7,657 nt of DNA from Dehalococcoidia bacterium (GTDB taxonomy: Bacteria; Chloroflexota; Dehalococcoidia; SAR202; UBA11138), in NCBI GenBank assembly GCA_012270625.1, contig JAAXHZ010000291.1, positions 2,088 through 9,744 of the forward strand, written 5' to 3'. A model generated the notes under the pieces. That model was not told the DNA's origin and did no database searches. It saw only the letters and a program-made list of their open reading frames with translations. Position 1 is the stretch's first letter; each line of letters starts with the position of its first letter. Positions 1-6,322 of this stretch are shown here, in pieces. Made by a program: the position numbers and the translations under genes.

Positions 1-390
1 GATGTCGGCTGCATCGTCAACGGCGCCGGACTCGCCATGGCTACTATGGACGTCACACACGCCGCCGGAGCCTCGCCCGCGAACTTTCTCGACATAGGCG
101 GCGGCGCCGACGAGGAGAAGGTCGCCAAGTCGCTGGAGATCGTTCTGTCGGACGACAACGTCAAGCGCGTACTCGTGAACATCTTTGGCGGCATTCTCAG
201 GTGCGATGTCGCCGCGCGCGGATTCGTCATGGCATCAGAGCGCGCTCCAGACAAGATGCGCCCGATGGTCGTGCGAATGCTCGGCACCAACTCGGACGAG
301 GGACGCGACATACTCGCCAGCTCCGGCCTCGACGTTGTCCTCGTCGACGACCTCAACCAGGCCGCCGAAGCCATACGCAACGCAGGGTAG
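1..390 (+). CDS. sucC: Succinyl-CoA synthetase (ADP/GDP-forming) beta subunit, C-terminal part
   Basis: The beta subunit of succinyl-CoA synthetase, a cytoplasmic TCA-cycle enzyme that couples succinyl-CoA cleavage to ATP or GTP formation. Frame 1 is open from the first base to TAG at 388-390, so the 5' end is cut off: 129 residues are visible of the roughly 390 usual for the family. The visible part is the C-terminal flavodoxin-like ligase domain that packs against SucD. It has the family signatures [14 protein letters not shown] (residues 5-18), [10 protein letters not shown] (about 27-36) and the loop [10 protein letters not shown] (about 60-69), which belongs to the active-site region at the subunit interface. 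The nucleotide-choosing ATP-grasp domain lies outside the window, so ATP versus GTP cannot be told. An ATG at 37 is internal and not the start. The partner sucD lies 963 bp downstream, separated by two unrelated genes. Confidence 0.96.
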   Translation, partial: DVGCIVNGAGLAMATMDVTHAAGASPANFLDIGGGADEEKVAKSLEIVLSDDNVKRVLVNIFGGILRCDVAARGFVMASERAPDKMRPMVVRMLGTNSDEGRDILASSGLDVVLVDDLNQAAEAIRNAG

Positions 391-392
391 TC

Positions 393-403
393 GGGAGGGG
401 AGG
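393..403 (+). promoter_or_regulatory. Strong Shine-Dalgarno of the 166-aa gene
   Basis: A purine run, GGGAGGGGAGG, ends 6 nt before the ATG at 410 and begins 3 nt after the sucC stop codon. It fixes ATG 410 as the start of the following gene. The open frame extends upstream to 185, but that stretch overlaps sucC and is a shadow. Confidence 0.75.
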
Positions 404-409
404 CGCGCT

Positions 410-910
410 ATGACGGCAGTAGAGAACGACAGCGCTGTTCCCATGAACGGCATCGTCGCCGTGATGGAAGAGCGCGAATATGAAGTGATCGACCACACGA
501 TGCACAGTTGGGTCTTCAGATCGAAGAACCCTGACGCCTACGGCTTCACTCTGCCCTCGACATGGAAACCAATTCCTGTGGATATGCTGCGTCACGCGCT
601 GCACTCCGAGCCGCTAGACGCCGACGAGGTGATCGAGCAGGCATTCGAGAAGGCCGCCTACTATGAGGTCTTACGACGCAAGCGAGAAGAACTAGATCCA
701 ACGCCGAAGGGGATTACCTTCGAGGAGGCAAAGAAGAAGTTCAACATCGGACCTACCCGACGCACTCCAGAGGAACTGAAGAAGATTCAGGAAATGCTCG
801 ATGACATCGACGCAGCTAACAAAACCCTTAGTGACTACGCCGCGCCCACGGATGCTTCGGTGAACCTGGACTACTACGTCTATGACGAACCCCACTGCTT
901 AGAAGAGTAA
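410..910 (+). CDS. Acidic protein of unknown family, possible antitoxin partner of the PIN protein
   Basis: A 166-aa protein that I do not recognise. ATG 410 is chosen because the strong Shine-Dalgarno at 393-403 precedes it at good spacing; a second in-frame ATG at 443 would give 155 aa. Residues 13-55 look beta-rich (EREYEVIDHTMHSWVF, then a GFTLPSTWKPIP segment). Residues 72-95 and 118-138 look like charged helices, the second being EELKKIQEMLDDIDAANKTL. The tail is acidic and ends DEPHCLEE. No signal peptide or membrane segment is seen. It starts 19 nt after sucC and ends 11 nt before the PIN-domain gene, the usual antitoxin-then-toxin order, so I infer it may neutralise that protein. It shows no clear AbrB, ribbon-helix-helix or Phd signature and is longer than typical VapB. 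Two 60-base lines inside it count 50% and 47% GC, against 68-70% in sucD, which suggests transfer. Confidence 0.75.
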   Translation: MTAVENDSAVPMNGIVAVMEEREYEVIDHTMHSWVFRSKNPDAYGFTLPSTWKPIPVDMLRHALHSEPLDADEVIEQAFEKAAYYEVLRRKREELDPTPKGITFEEAKKKFNIGPTRRTPEELKKIQEMLDDIDAANKTLSDYAAPTDASVNLDYYVYDEPHCLEE

Positions 911-921
911 CGTCTCGCATC

Positions 922-1350
922 ATGCACGATGAGGTGTTTGTAGATGCCAGCTTCTGGATTGCGCTCATACACGGCCGGGAGGAGCGCCATCAGGAAGCCC
1001 GTTACAGATGGCAAATGTCGATCACCACTGACTTGACCCCGATCACGACCAACTGGACACTGTACGAAGCGTTGACATTCCTCAACTCTCGCCAGAGGAG
1101 ACGCCATGATCTGGCGTTGCGACTGCTAAGACTAGCAGATATGACAACTGAGACTATCGACGCCTCACAATTCGAGCAACAGGCGCTGGACATCTTCGTC
1201 TCCCACTCTGACAAGCATTGGAGCGTAGTTGACTGCGCGAACTTTGTCTGCATTCGTGAACGCGGGTCACGCTTCGCGCTATCATTCGACAGAGACTTTG
1301 CCCAGGCACAGACCGAGTTCACGTTTCAAGTCCTGGGCTTCAGGAGTTAA
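922..1350 (+). CDS. PIN-domain protein, VapC-like putative endoribonuclease
   Basis: A 142-aa single-domain protein with the layout of the PIN nuclease family, in which VapC-type toxins cleave RNA using Mg2+ held by conserved acidic residues. All expected residues are visible: D8 in VFVDASFWIAL (strand 1), E49 in TNWTLYEALTFL, D104 in SVVDCANFV and D123 in LSFDRDFAQA (D125 is a further acidic candidate). The length is normal for VapC. ATG 922 lies 11 nt after the upstream stop with no good Shine-Dalgarno, only a purine-rich stretch at 901-907, so translation may be coupled to the upstream gene. The stop overlaps the Shine-Dalgarno of sucD. I infer a toxin of a toxin-antitoxin-like pair from fold, size and order; the target RNA cannot be told. 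Some PIN proteins serve in RNA processing instead. PIN assignment is firm, toxin role moderate. Confidence 0.88.
   Translation: MHDEVFVDASFWIALIHGREERHQEARYRWQMSITTDLTPITTNWTLYEALTFLNSRQRRRHDLALRLLRLADMTTETIDASQFEQQALDIFVSHSDKHWSVVDCANFVCIRERGSRFALSFDRDFAQAQTEFTFQVLGFRS
1342..1346 (+). promoter_or_regulatory. sucD Shine-Dalgarno inside the end of the PIN gene
   Basis: AGGAG lies 7 nt before ATG 1354 and immediately before the TAA of the PIN gene (1348-1350). Ribosomes ending the PIN gene would therefore stop on the sucD start region, which suggests that the two are translated together. Confidence 0.75.
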
Positions 1351-1353
1351 CCA

Positions 1354-2241
1354 ATGAGCATACTGGTAGGCAGGGACACCAAACTTATGGTGCAGGGGAT
1401 TACCGGACGAGAGGGCAGCTTTCACGCACTCCGCTGCCGTGAGTACGGTGCGGATCTCGTCGCCGGTGTCACCCCCGGACGCGGCGGCCAGATGTTCGAC
1501 GACGACGTTCCCATCTACAACACGGTCGAGCAGGCGGTCGATGCGAACGGCGCCGACGCCGCGCTGATCTTCGTCCCGCCGCCGTTCGCAGCCGACGCCA
1601 TCGTCGAATCCATCGACGCCGGTATCTCCGTGATCGCGTGCATCACAGAGGGCATACCAGTGATGGACACCGTGCGCGTCGTCCGGTACCTCAAGGGTAA
1701 GTCCACGACGCTCATAGGTCCCAACTGCCCCGGCGTCATATCTCCCGGAGAGAACTTCAAGATGGGCATCATGCCAGGACACATCCACAAGGCTGGGCGC
1801 GTGGGCGTCGTGTCCCGCAGCGGTACGCTCACCTATGAAGCTGTGGGACAGCTCACAGAGCTCGGAATCGGGCAGTCCACATGCGTCGGCATCGGTGGCG
1901 ACCCTGTCAACGGCTCCTCGTTCGTGGACATACTCAGGATGTTCGAGGAAGACCCCGACACCGATGCAGTCGTAATGATCGGCGAGATCGGTGGCACCAG
2001 GGAGCAGGAGGCCGCCGAGTTCATTGGAAGCGACGATTTCACCAAACCCATCGCCGCTCTGATCGTTGGCCAGAGCGCCCCTCCTGGCAAGCGCATGGGA
2101 CACGCGGGGGCCATCATCACCGGCAGCGCGGGACGCGCCAGCGAGAAAGTCAAGGCGCTGGCCGCCGCCGGAGTCTCCATCATCCCGGCCCCAGGCGAGA
2201 TCGGGGTCACCGTCCAACAGATGGTGGGAAATCCAGCGTAG
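1354..2241 (+). CDS. sucD: Succinyl-CoA synthetase alpha subunit
   Basis: A 295-aa alpha subunit, normal length for the family. It binds CoA and carries the active-site histidine that is phosphorylated during the reaction; with SucC it converts succinyl-CoA, phosphate and NDP to succinate, CoA and NTP. Visible signatures in order: the CoA-binding Rossmann start with [11 protein letters not shown] (14-24), VTPGRGG (39-45), [11 protein letters not shown] (73-83), TEGIP (98-102), [12 protein letters not shown] (122-133), SRSGTLTYE (154-162), GIGGDPVNG (179-187), [12 protein letters not shown] (210-221), and the phosphohistidine loop [10 protein letters not shown], where H250 is the expected phosphorylated residue. 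E211 corresponds to the glutamate that contacts that histidine in the E. coli enzyme. ATG 1354 is 3 nt after the PIN gene stop and has an AGGAG Shine-Dalgarno. No truncation is seen; only its separation from sucC is unusual. Confidence 0.97.
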   Translation: MSILVGRDTKLMVQGITGREGSFHALRCREYGADLVAGVTPGRGGQMFDDDVPIYNTVEQAVDANGADAALIFVPPPFAADAIVESIDAGISVIACITEGIPVMDTVRVVRYLKGKSTTLIGPNCPGVISPGENFKMGIMPGHIHKAGRVGVVSRSGTLTYEAVGQLTELGIGQSTCVGIGGDPVNGSSFVDILRMFEEDPDTDAVVMIGEIGGTREQEAAEFIGSDDFTKPIAALIVGQSAPPGKRMGHAGAIITGSAGRASEKVKALAAAGVSIIPAPGEIGVTVQQMVGNPA

Positions 2242-2274
2242 GTTATGATTCGCTATATGTTAAGCTGTAAGACG

Positions 2275-2307
2275 ATGACACCAACTCTAGAACCCTTTGA
2301 CAGGTGA
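2275..2307 (+). other. Possible 10-codon upstream ORF overlapping the next start codon
   Basis: ATG 2275 opens a 10-residue frame, MTPTLEPFDR, that ends with TGA at 2305-2307. That stop overlaps the proposed GTG start of the ATPase gene in the sequence GTGA. The arrangement could allow translational coupling, but there is no clear Shine-Dalgarno before ATG 2275, so it may be chance. Confidence 0.25.
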
Positions 2308-3923
2308 GCTTGAGCCGCTTGGAGTTAGCTACAAATCGCGATCTGGAAGTCTTGATCGACAAGCTTCCGCCCCATATCCAGCTGCCGCTTCGCGGCAGAG
2401 ATGACCTCGACCATCTCCTCGAAGTAGTCCTCGACCTCGGACGAGAGCCGGAGGCGCGCTTCAGGGATGAGAGCGTCATCCTCGACCGCGCCGAGGTCAC
2501 AGCGGAAGACATCGAGTACACCATCGAGCGAATCGGCCTGTTCGGCGAAGACAATCGCGCCGGCATCGAACGCACGCTGCATCGCATCTCCGCCATCCGC
2601 AATCGCGCCGGTACCATTATCGGTCTGACCCTTCGGGTCGGACGCGCGGTGTATGGCACCATTCGCGTTATCGAAGACCTCATCATGACTGGCAAGAGCG
2701 TCCTGCTGCTGGGCAAGCCCGGCGTTGGCAAGACCACCATGCTCAGGGAGGTCGCCCGCGTGCTTGCAGACGACGCCCACCGCCGCGTGATCGTCGTGGA
2801 TACGTCGAACGAGATCGCTGGCGACGGTGACATACCCCATCCCGCAATCGGACGCGCGCGCCGGATGCAGGTGCCGTCTCCCGCGCTCCAGCACAACGTC
2901 ATGATCGAAGCCGTCGAGAATCACATGCCGGAGGTCATCATCATCGACGAGATCGGCATCGAGCTCGACGCCAACGCCGCTCGGACTATCGCGGAGCGCG
3001 GCGTACAGCTCGTCGCGACTGCCCACGGCAACACCCTCGACAACCTCGTCATGAACCCGACCCTGTCCGACCTCGTCGGGGGCATCCAGTCGGTGACGCT
3101 GGGGGACATCGAGGCGCGAAGACGACGCACCCAAAAGACGGTGCTGGAACGACGAGCTCCGCCGACCTTCGACGTGCTGGTCGAGATCCAAAGCTGGACC
3201 GAGGTCGTCGTCCATCCCGACGTCGCTGAGACCGTGGACCGTATGCTCAGGGGATATCCCATCACTCCCGAGCAGCGCACGGTCGCCGCTGACGGCACCG
3301 TATCCAAGACCCGTCCACAGGTCACGCAGACGCAAAACGGGACATCCTCACAGATGAGGGGTCTGCCCTTCAATGGCAATGGCGGCAATGGCGGCAATGG
3401 CGACTGGGGCAGCGGCAACCGGCACGAGCCTGCTCCAGAGAGGGAGAAGCGGCCTGCCAAGATCACCCACATCATGCCATACGGCGTGAACCGGGGTAAG
3501 CTGCAGCAGGCGGTGCGCCACACCAACTCGCCGGTCGAGGTCGTGGACAACATAGCCAGCGCGGATCTGCTGCTTACCACCAAGAACTACTACCGGCGCA
3601 AGACCAGCGCGCTCCAGGCCGCTGAGCAGAAAGGCAAGCCGGTTTACGTGCTGAGGCGGAACACGACACCGCAGATCGAGCAGTTCGTCAAGGCGGTCAC
3701 CCGCGACAAGCGTCACGGTCGGCACGACCAGGCGCTCGACGACGCGATGCGTGAAGCAGAGGACGCGATCGGTCGCATCCAAAGCGGCGAGCACAAGGTC
3801 CAGCTCAGCCCCCAGGGAGCGTACGCCCGCCACGTTCAGCACGAGATAGCCGAGCAGAACGGACTGACCTCCCATAGCGTCGGCAAAGATCCTGCCAGAA
3901 GCGTCGTCATCTACCACCGCTGA
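2304..3923 (+). CDS. SpoIIIAA/Ycf45-like AAA-type ATPase with C-terminal R3H domain
   Basis: A 539-aa cytoplasmic ATPase of the SpoIIIAA/Ycf45-like group ending in a single-stranded nucleic-acid-binding R3H domain. An N-terminal segment with NRDLEVLIDKLPPHI (11-25) is followed by RIGLFGEDNRAGIERTLHR (76-94). The Walker A motif is GKPGVGKTT (137-145) and the Walker B motif is VIIIDEIG (211-218; D215, E216), with a sensor-like ATAHGNT (238-244). A Gly/Asn-rich linker (357-372) leads to a conserved module from KITHIMPYGVNRGKL (386-400) to about residue 465. The R3H motif is R509-x3-H513, followed by a short strand ending VVIYHR. The function of this family is not settled; RNA or DNA binding is inferred from R3H. 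The start is uncertain: GTG 2304 is used here, but TTG 2319, 11 nt after an AGGTGA at 2302-2307, gives MELATNRDLEV and fits well. Confidence 0.92.
   Translation: MSLSRLELATNRDLEVLIDKLPPHIQLPLRGRDDLDHLLEVVLDLGREPEARFRDESVILDRAEVTAEDIEYTIERIGLFGEDNRAGIERTLHRISAIRNRAGTIIGLTLRVGRAVYGTIRVIEDLIMTGKSVLLLGKPGVGKTTMLREVARVLADDAHRRVIVVDTSNEIAGDGDIPHPAIGRARRMQVPSPALQHNVMIEAVENHMPEVIIIDEIGIELDANAARTIAERGVQLVATAHGNTLDNLVMNPTLSDLVGGIQSVTLGDIEARRRRTQKTVLERRAPPTFDVLVEIQSWTEVVVHPDVAETVDRMLRGYPITPEQRTVAADGTVSKTRPQVTQTQNGTSSQMRGLPFNGNGGNGGNGDWGSGNRHEPAPEREKRPAKITHIMPYGVNRGKLQQAVRHTNSPVEVVDNIASADLLLTTKNYYRRKTSALQAAEQKGKPVYVLRRNTTPQIEQFVKAVTRDKRHGRHDQALDDAMREAEDAIGRIQSGEHKVQLSPQGAYARHVQHEIAEQNGLTSHSVGKDPARSVVIYHR
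3375..3401 (+). repeat. Three perfect 9-bp tandem repeats (GGCAATGGC) coding Gly-Asn-Gly
   Basis: Three exact copies of GGCAATGGC lie head to tail inside the ATPase/R3H gene and encode residues 358-366, GNGGNGGNG. They form the core of a flexible linker between the ATPase part and the C-terminal nucleic-acid-binding part. Identical codons in every unit point to recent expansion by slippage. Confidence 0.9.
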
Positions 3924-3931
3924 TTTCTCCA

Positions 3932-3953
3932 AACTCTGACCCACGTCAGGGTT
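3932..3953 (+). terminator. Hairpin just after the R3H gene, possible terminator
   Basis: AACTCTGAC (3932-3940) pairs with GTCAGGGTT (3945-3953) around a 4-nt loop CCAC, giving a 9-bp stem with one T-G wobble. It begins 8 nt after the stop codon at 3921-3923. No T-run follows, so it could be a weak or Rho-assisted terminator or a 3'-end stabilising structure. The stem is seen directly; the role is inferred. Confidence 0.45.
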
Positions 3954-3988
3954 GTGCCGCAGCGCTATGTGTCGGCGTACAATGTCAC

Positions 3989-4003
3989 CTGGTTGACAAC
4001 CAG
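3989..4003. promoter_or_regulatory. 15-bp dyad upstream of tmk, possible operator
   Basis: CTGGTTG (3989-3995), one central A, then CAACCAG (3997-4003) is a perfect inverted repeat. It contains a TTGACA matching a -35 box (3993-3998), but no good -10 lies at the right spacing. The dyad sits between two direct copies of TGTCAC (3984-3989 and 4007-4012). It ends 29 nt before the tmk start, so a regulator site or a hairpin in the 5' leader is possible. Confidence 0.35.
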
Positions 4004-4020
4004 ACTGTCACAGGCACCTG

Positions 4021-4026
4021 AAGGAG
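4021..4026 (+). promoter_or_regulatory. Shine-Dalgarno fixing a TTG start for tmk
   Basis: AAGGAG ends 6 nt before TTG 4033. It decides the start of the dTMP kinase gene, since the reading frame there opens directly into the conserved first strand and P-loop, and no ATG or GTG is near. Confidence 0.85.
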
Positions 4027-4032
4027 CGAGGC

Positions 4033-4767
4033 TTGGCTCTGTTCATTTCATTAGAGGGTGGAGAAGGCTCCGGCAAGACCACGCAGGTGGAACGACTAAC
4101 AGACTCGCTTACCAAGCTGGGTATTTCCACGCTAAAGATCCACGAGCCGGGATACACTGAACTCGGTGACCACATTCGCCATCTCATCAAGAGCAGACCT
4201 TGGGGCGGTGTGACCATCTCACCCACTGCTGAACTCTTTCTATTCGCCGCGTCACGGGCCGAACTAGTTTCGAAGGTGCTGGCCGAACAGGCCAAGAACC
4301 CGCACCTCGTCATCGTTGCGGATCGCTATGCTGACTCGACAGTCGCATACCAGGGCTACGGCAGGCAGATGCCAGTGGAGCTTGTAGAAGCAGTCAACCA
4401 TCTGGCGACGGGGGGTCTCATGCCCCACAAGACGTTTCTACTAGACTGTCCGCCCGGACAGGGCCTGCGGCGCGTGGAGGTGCAGACCCATCTGTTCGAC
4501 ATGACTTCCGCGGGCCGTACTGACGAGGACGGCTCCAGAAGGTTCGAGGACGAGCCACTCAGCTTCCACGAACGCGTACATACAGGCTACCTGAAGTTGG
4601 CCGATAGGGAGCCTGAGCGGTGGGAGGTCATCGACGCGCTGGCTGATCCGGACGAGGTATTCCAGCGCATCTGGAATGTAATCGCGCGAATGGATGAGTT
4701 CCAGCGCATTATGAGCCAGATCCGGGACGCTCCCGTGCTATTCGGCTCATACGGAAATGGCTCCTGA
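4033..4767 (+). CDS. tmk: Thymidylate (dTMP) kinase
   Basis: Phosphorylates dTMP to dTDP with ATP in the cytoplasm, an essential step to dTTP. The 244-aa product starts at TTG 4033 (Shine-Dalgarno AAGGAG). The first strand and P-loop read MALFISLEGGEGSGKTTQ, with G9-x4-G14-K15-T16. The DRY motif is D97-R98-Y99 in VADRYADSTVAYQGYGRQM (95-113). The LID region AGRTDEDGSRRFEDE (160-174) carries R162, R169 and R170 while the P-loop has no basic residue besides the lysine, which fits the type II (E. coli-like) class. Two points are unusual: the motif normally close to REPGGT reads HEPGYT (37-42), and the C-terminus is some 30 residues longer than the common 205-215 aa. The 3' end overlaps the next gene by 11 nt. 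Expression is probably from its own leader, given the 109-bp gap with hairpin and dyad. Confidence 0.93.
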   Translation: MALFISLEGGEGSGKTTQVERLTDSLTKLGISTLKIHEPGYTELGDHIRHLIKSRPWGGVTISPTAELFLFAASRAELVSKVLAEQAKNPHLVIVADRYADSTVAYQGYGRQMPVELVEAVNHLATGGLMPHKTFLLDCPPGQGLRRVEVQTHLFDMTSAGRTDEDGSRRFEDEPLSFHERVHTGYLKLADREPERWEVIDALADPDEVFQRIWNVIARMDEFQRIMSQIRDAPVLFGSYGNGS

Positions 4768-5092
4768 GATCAGACCCGTGCCGCGAGCGGAGTGGACCTC
4801 GCTGGACAGTCCGGGTTCTCGCAACGTCGAGGGCAAGGTGCTTCTCATCCTCGGCAACCTGACCGTCGCGCTGATGCGCTTCGGAGAGGATGGGGCAATC
4901 CCTGAGCGCGCCGCGCCTTACCCAACTGACGTCGTTTGCGTCGAGGGCGGCGGATTCACCGAGGTCTCAGGCGAAGAGGCCGAGCTAAAGTCCGGGTTCA
5001 GCGTCCGCTGGCCCGCCGACTCCGTACGCAGGCTGTGGACCGAGACGGAGCCTATGACGGTGCTGGTGGTGGAGCACTTCAGACCCTCGTAA
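4757..5092 (+). CDS. Small cupin-fold protein apparently lacking metal-binding histidines
   Basis: A 111-aa protein resembling single-domain cupins (RmlC-like beta barrels). The pattern runs from a strand at NLTVALMRFGEDGAIPE (34-50) through TDVVCVEGGGFTEVSGEEAELKSGFSVRWPADS (57-89) to RRLWTETEPMTVLVVEHF (91-108). The middle part matches the usual sequence of a strand-glycine turn, an acidic 'sets the scaffold' loop, and a strand before the second motif. Where functional cupins carry His in motif 1 (near 50-53, here PERAA) and motif 2 (near 90-92, here VRRLW), this protein has no His; its only one is H107 at the end. I infer loss of metal binding, so a binding or structural role is more likely than catalysis. 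ATG 4757 overlaps the tmk end by 11 nt, so translation is probably coupled. The substrate is unknown. The 3' end overlaps the opposite-strand transporter gene. Confidence 0.75.
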   Translation: MAPEIRPVPRAEWTSLDSPGSRNVEGKVLLILGNLTVALMRFGEDGAIPERAAPYPTDVVCVEGGGFTEVSGEEAELKSGFSVRWPADSVRRLWTETEPMTVLVVEHFRPS

Positions 5093-6272
5093 TCGACTTT
5101 TTCCTCGAACGAACGGTCCCTGCCACGTATCCGAATGCGCCGATCACCGTTCCCCCACCCGCGATTGCGAACGTTGCCGCCGCGCCTGTCAGCGCGCCGA
5201 TTGGCCCGAATGCGAACGCGCCGCCAGAGCCTCCTATGTCCCATCCCGATTGCAGCGTCGCCAGCGCGGAGCTCCGCTCACGCGGGGGCACCCTATCCAC
5301 GATCAGAGACTGCATCGCGGGCTGAAGCATCCCGAAGCCGAGTCCGCTGAGGACTCCTGACGCCATGAACAGTAGGCGTATCTCGGCCGTCGCTAGTATG
5401 AACATGCCTGCCGCAACCACTAAGAGTCCCGGCACGATCACCGCGCCTCTTCCCAGTCTGTCGGAGACGGCGCCTGAGACAGCCAGCGCCACCATCGAAG
5501 TGATCGAGTACATCGTGTGGTACAGACCTGGATTGCCAAACTCTCGCTCCTCGGCAAGCTGTGGCAGGAAGGTCGAGACCGGCGCTGTGGTTAACGTGTA
5601 GGTTACGAACACCATCGTAGGGAACAGCGCGCGTCTGTTGATGAGCGGCACCTTATCCCCCTGCGGTCCCTGCTGTACGGGGAGGTTTATGCGCGTTGTC
5701 GTCATGCCAGCCGCGGCGATACACCCCACAAACCCGAACACCGCCGCGTAGATGAACGCGCTCTCGAAGCCATACATCTGGAGCGCCCAGAACGCCAGCG
5801 CCGGGGAGTACAGGCTCGCCGCCGAGATCGAGTTGCCCATGTAGCCCATCGCCTCGGCGCGCCTGTGTCCGGGCGCGAGGTTAGCGACGATCGTCGAGGT
5901 CGCCACCGGTCCCAACGCCAGTCCGACGCCCTGGAGCACCCTCGCAGGGACGATCAGCCACACGTCGAACGCGAAGATGTGAAGCAGCGTCGCGACTCCG
6001 AGCACGGCCGGCCCGGCGATCGCGACCACCTTGGCGCCAAAGGTGTACACCCACCTGCCAGCAAACGGACGGACGATCAGTCCGACTATCCCGAACGACC
6101 CTACCACTATCCCAAGCTGCCAGTCTGCTCCGCCTCGCTCGATAACGTACAGCGGGATGAGCGTGAACATCGCCGTGTACGAAGCGAAGATACAGTGAGC
6201 TACAACTAGATTGAGGACATAGTCTCGCGTCCACAGACGCACAGCAGCCGAGCTCGACTCTCTGGGGTTCAA
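5079..6272 (-). CDS. MFS (major facilitator superfamily) transporter, 12 predicted helices
   Basis: A 397-aa inner-membrane protein of the usual MFS length, probably a drug or metabolite proton antiporter; the substrate cannot be told. About twelve hydrophobic segments are visible, near 19-43, 52-70, 82-101, 105-129, 144-166, 169-190, 214-238, 250-270, 277-296, 299-325, 335-360 and 362-386. A variant motif A between helices 2 and 3 reads PFAGRWVYTFGAK (69-81) and lacks the usual Asp. Its repeat between helices 8 and 9, AVSDRLGRG (268-276), is well conserved. The helix 4-5 loop APGHRRAEAMGYMG (133-146) and 10-11 loop PPRERSSALA (329-338) are typical of the DHA1-like group. The start used is TTG at 6272-6270, the first possible after an in-frame TAA, with only a weak AAGG upstream; GTG at 6242-6240 is an alternative giving 387 aa. 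The gene converges with the cupin gene and overlaps it by 14 nt. Confidence 0.9.
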   Translation of the reverse strand: MNPRESSSAAVRLWTRDYVLNLVVAHCIFASYTAMFTLIPLYVIERGGADWQLGIVVGSFGIVGLIVRPFAGRWVYTFGAKVVAIAGPAVLGVATLLHIFAFDVWLIVPARVLQGVGLALGPVATSTIVANLAPGHRRAEAMGYMGNSISAASLYSPALAFWALQMYGFESAFIYAAVFGFVGCIAAAGMTTTRINLPVQQGPQGDKVPLINRRALFPTMVFVTYTLTTAPVSTFLPQLAEEREFGNPGLYHTMYSITSMVALAVSGAVSDRLGRGAVIVPGLLVVAAGMFILATAEIRLLFMASGVLSGLGFGMLQPAMQSLIVDRVPPRERSSALATLQSGWDIGGSGGAFAFGPIGALTGAAATFAIAGGGTVIGAFGYVAGTVRSRKKSITRV

Positions 6273-6322
6273 GTCAGCGGGACCTTATGGGGTGCCTGGT
6301 AGGGCGACAATTGAGGAGCGGT

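Noticed and set aside
185..409. Upstream extension of the 166-aa protein to an ATG at 185
   Set aside because: It lies in another frame over the well-conserved sucC end, is rich in Ser/Arg/Pro shadow-type residues, and the strong Shine-Dalgarno at 393-403 points to ATG 410.
1282..2217. 311-codon open frame on the minus strand opposite sucD
   Set aside because: A high-GC shadow: its product is full of Asp/Gly/Val/His without recognisable motifs, and sucD on the other strand is certain.
2325..3335. 336-codon open frame on the minus strand opposite the R3H ATPase
   Set aside because: It mirrors the wobble bias of the real gene, and its product has no recognisable fold or motif.
3348..3944. 198-codon minus-strand frame opposite the R3H gene's 3' part
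   Set aside because: Its Ala/Ile repeat stretch is only the complement of the GGCAATGGC repeats; no family resemblance.
3978..3983. TACAAT as a -10 box upstream of tmk
   Set aside because: The nearest -35-like sequence (TTGTGC at 3952) is 20 bp away and poor; not enough to call a promoter.
5865..6209. Plus-strand frame opposite the MFS gene
   Set aside because: Arg/His/Asp-rich shadow product; the opposite strand encodes clear membrane helices.
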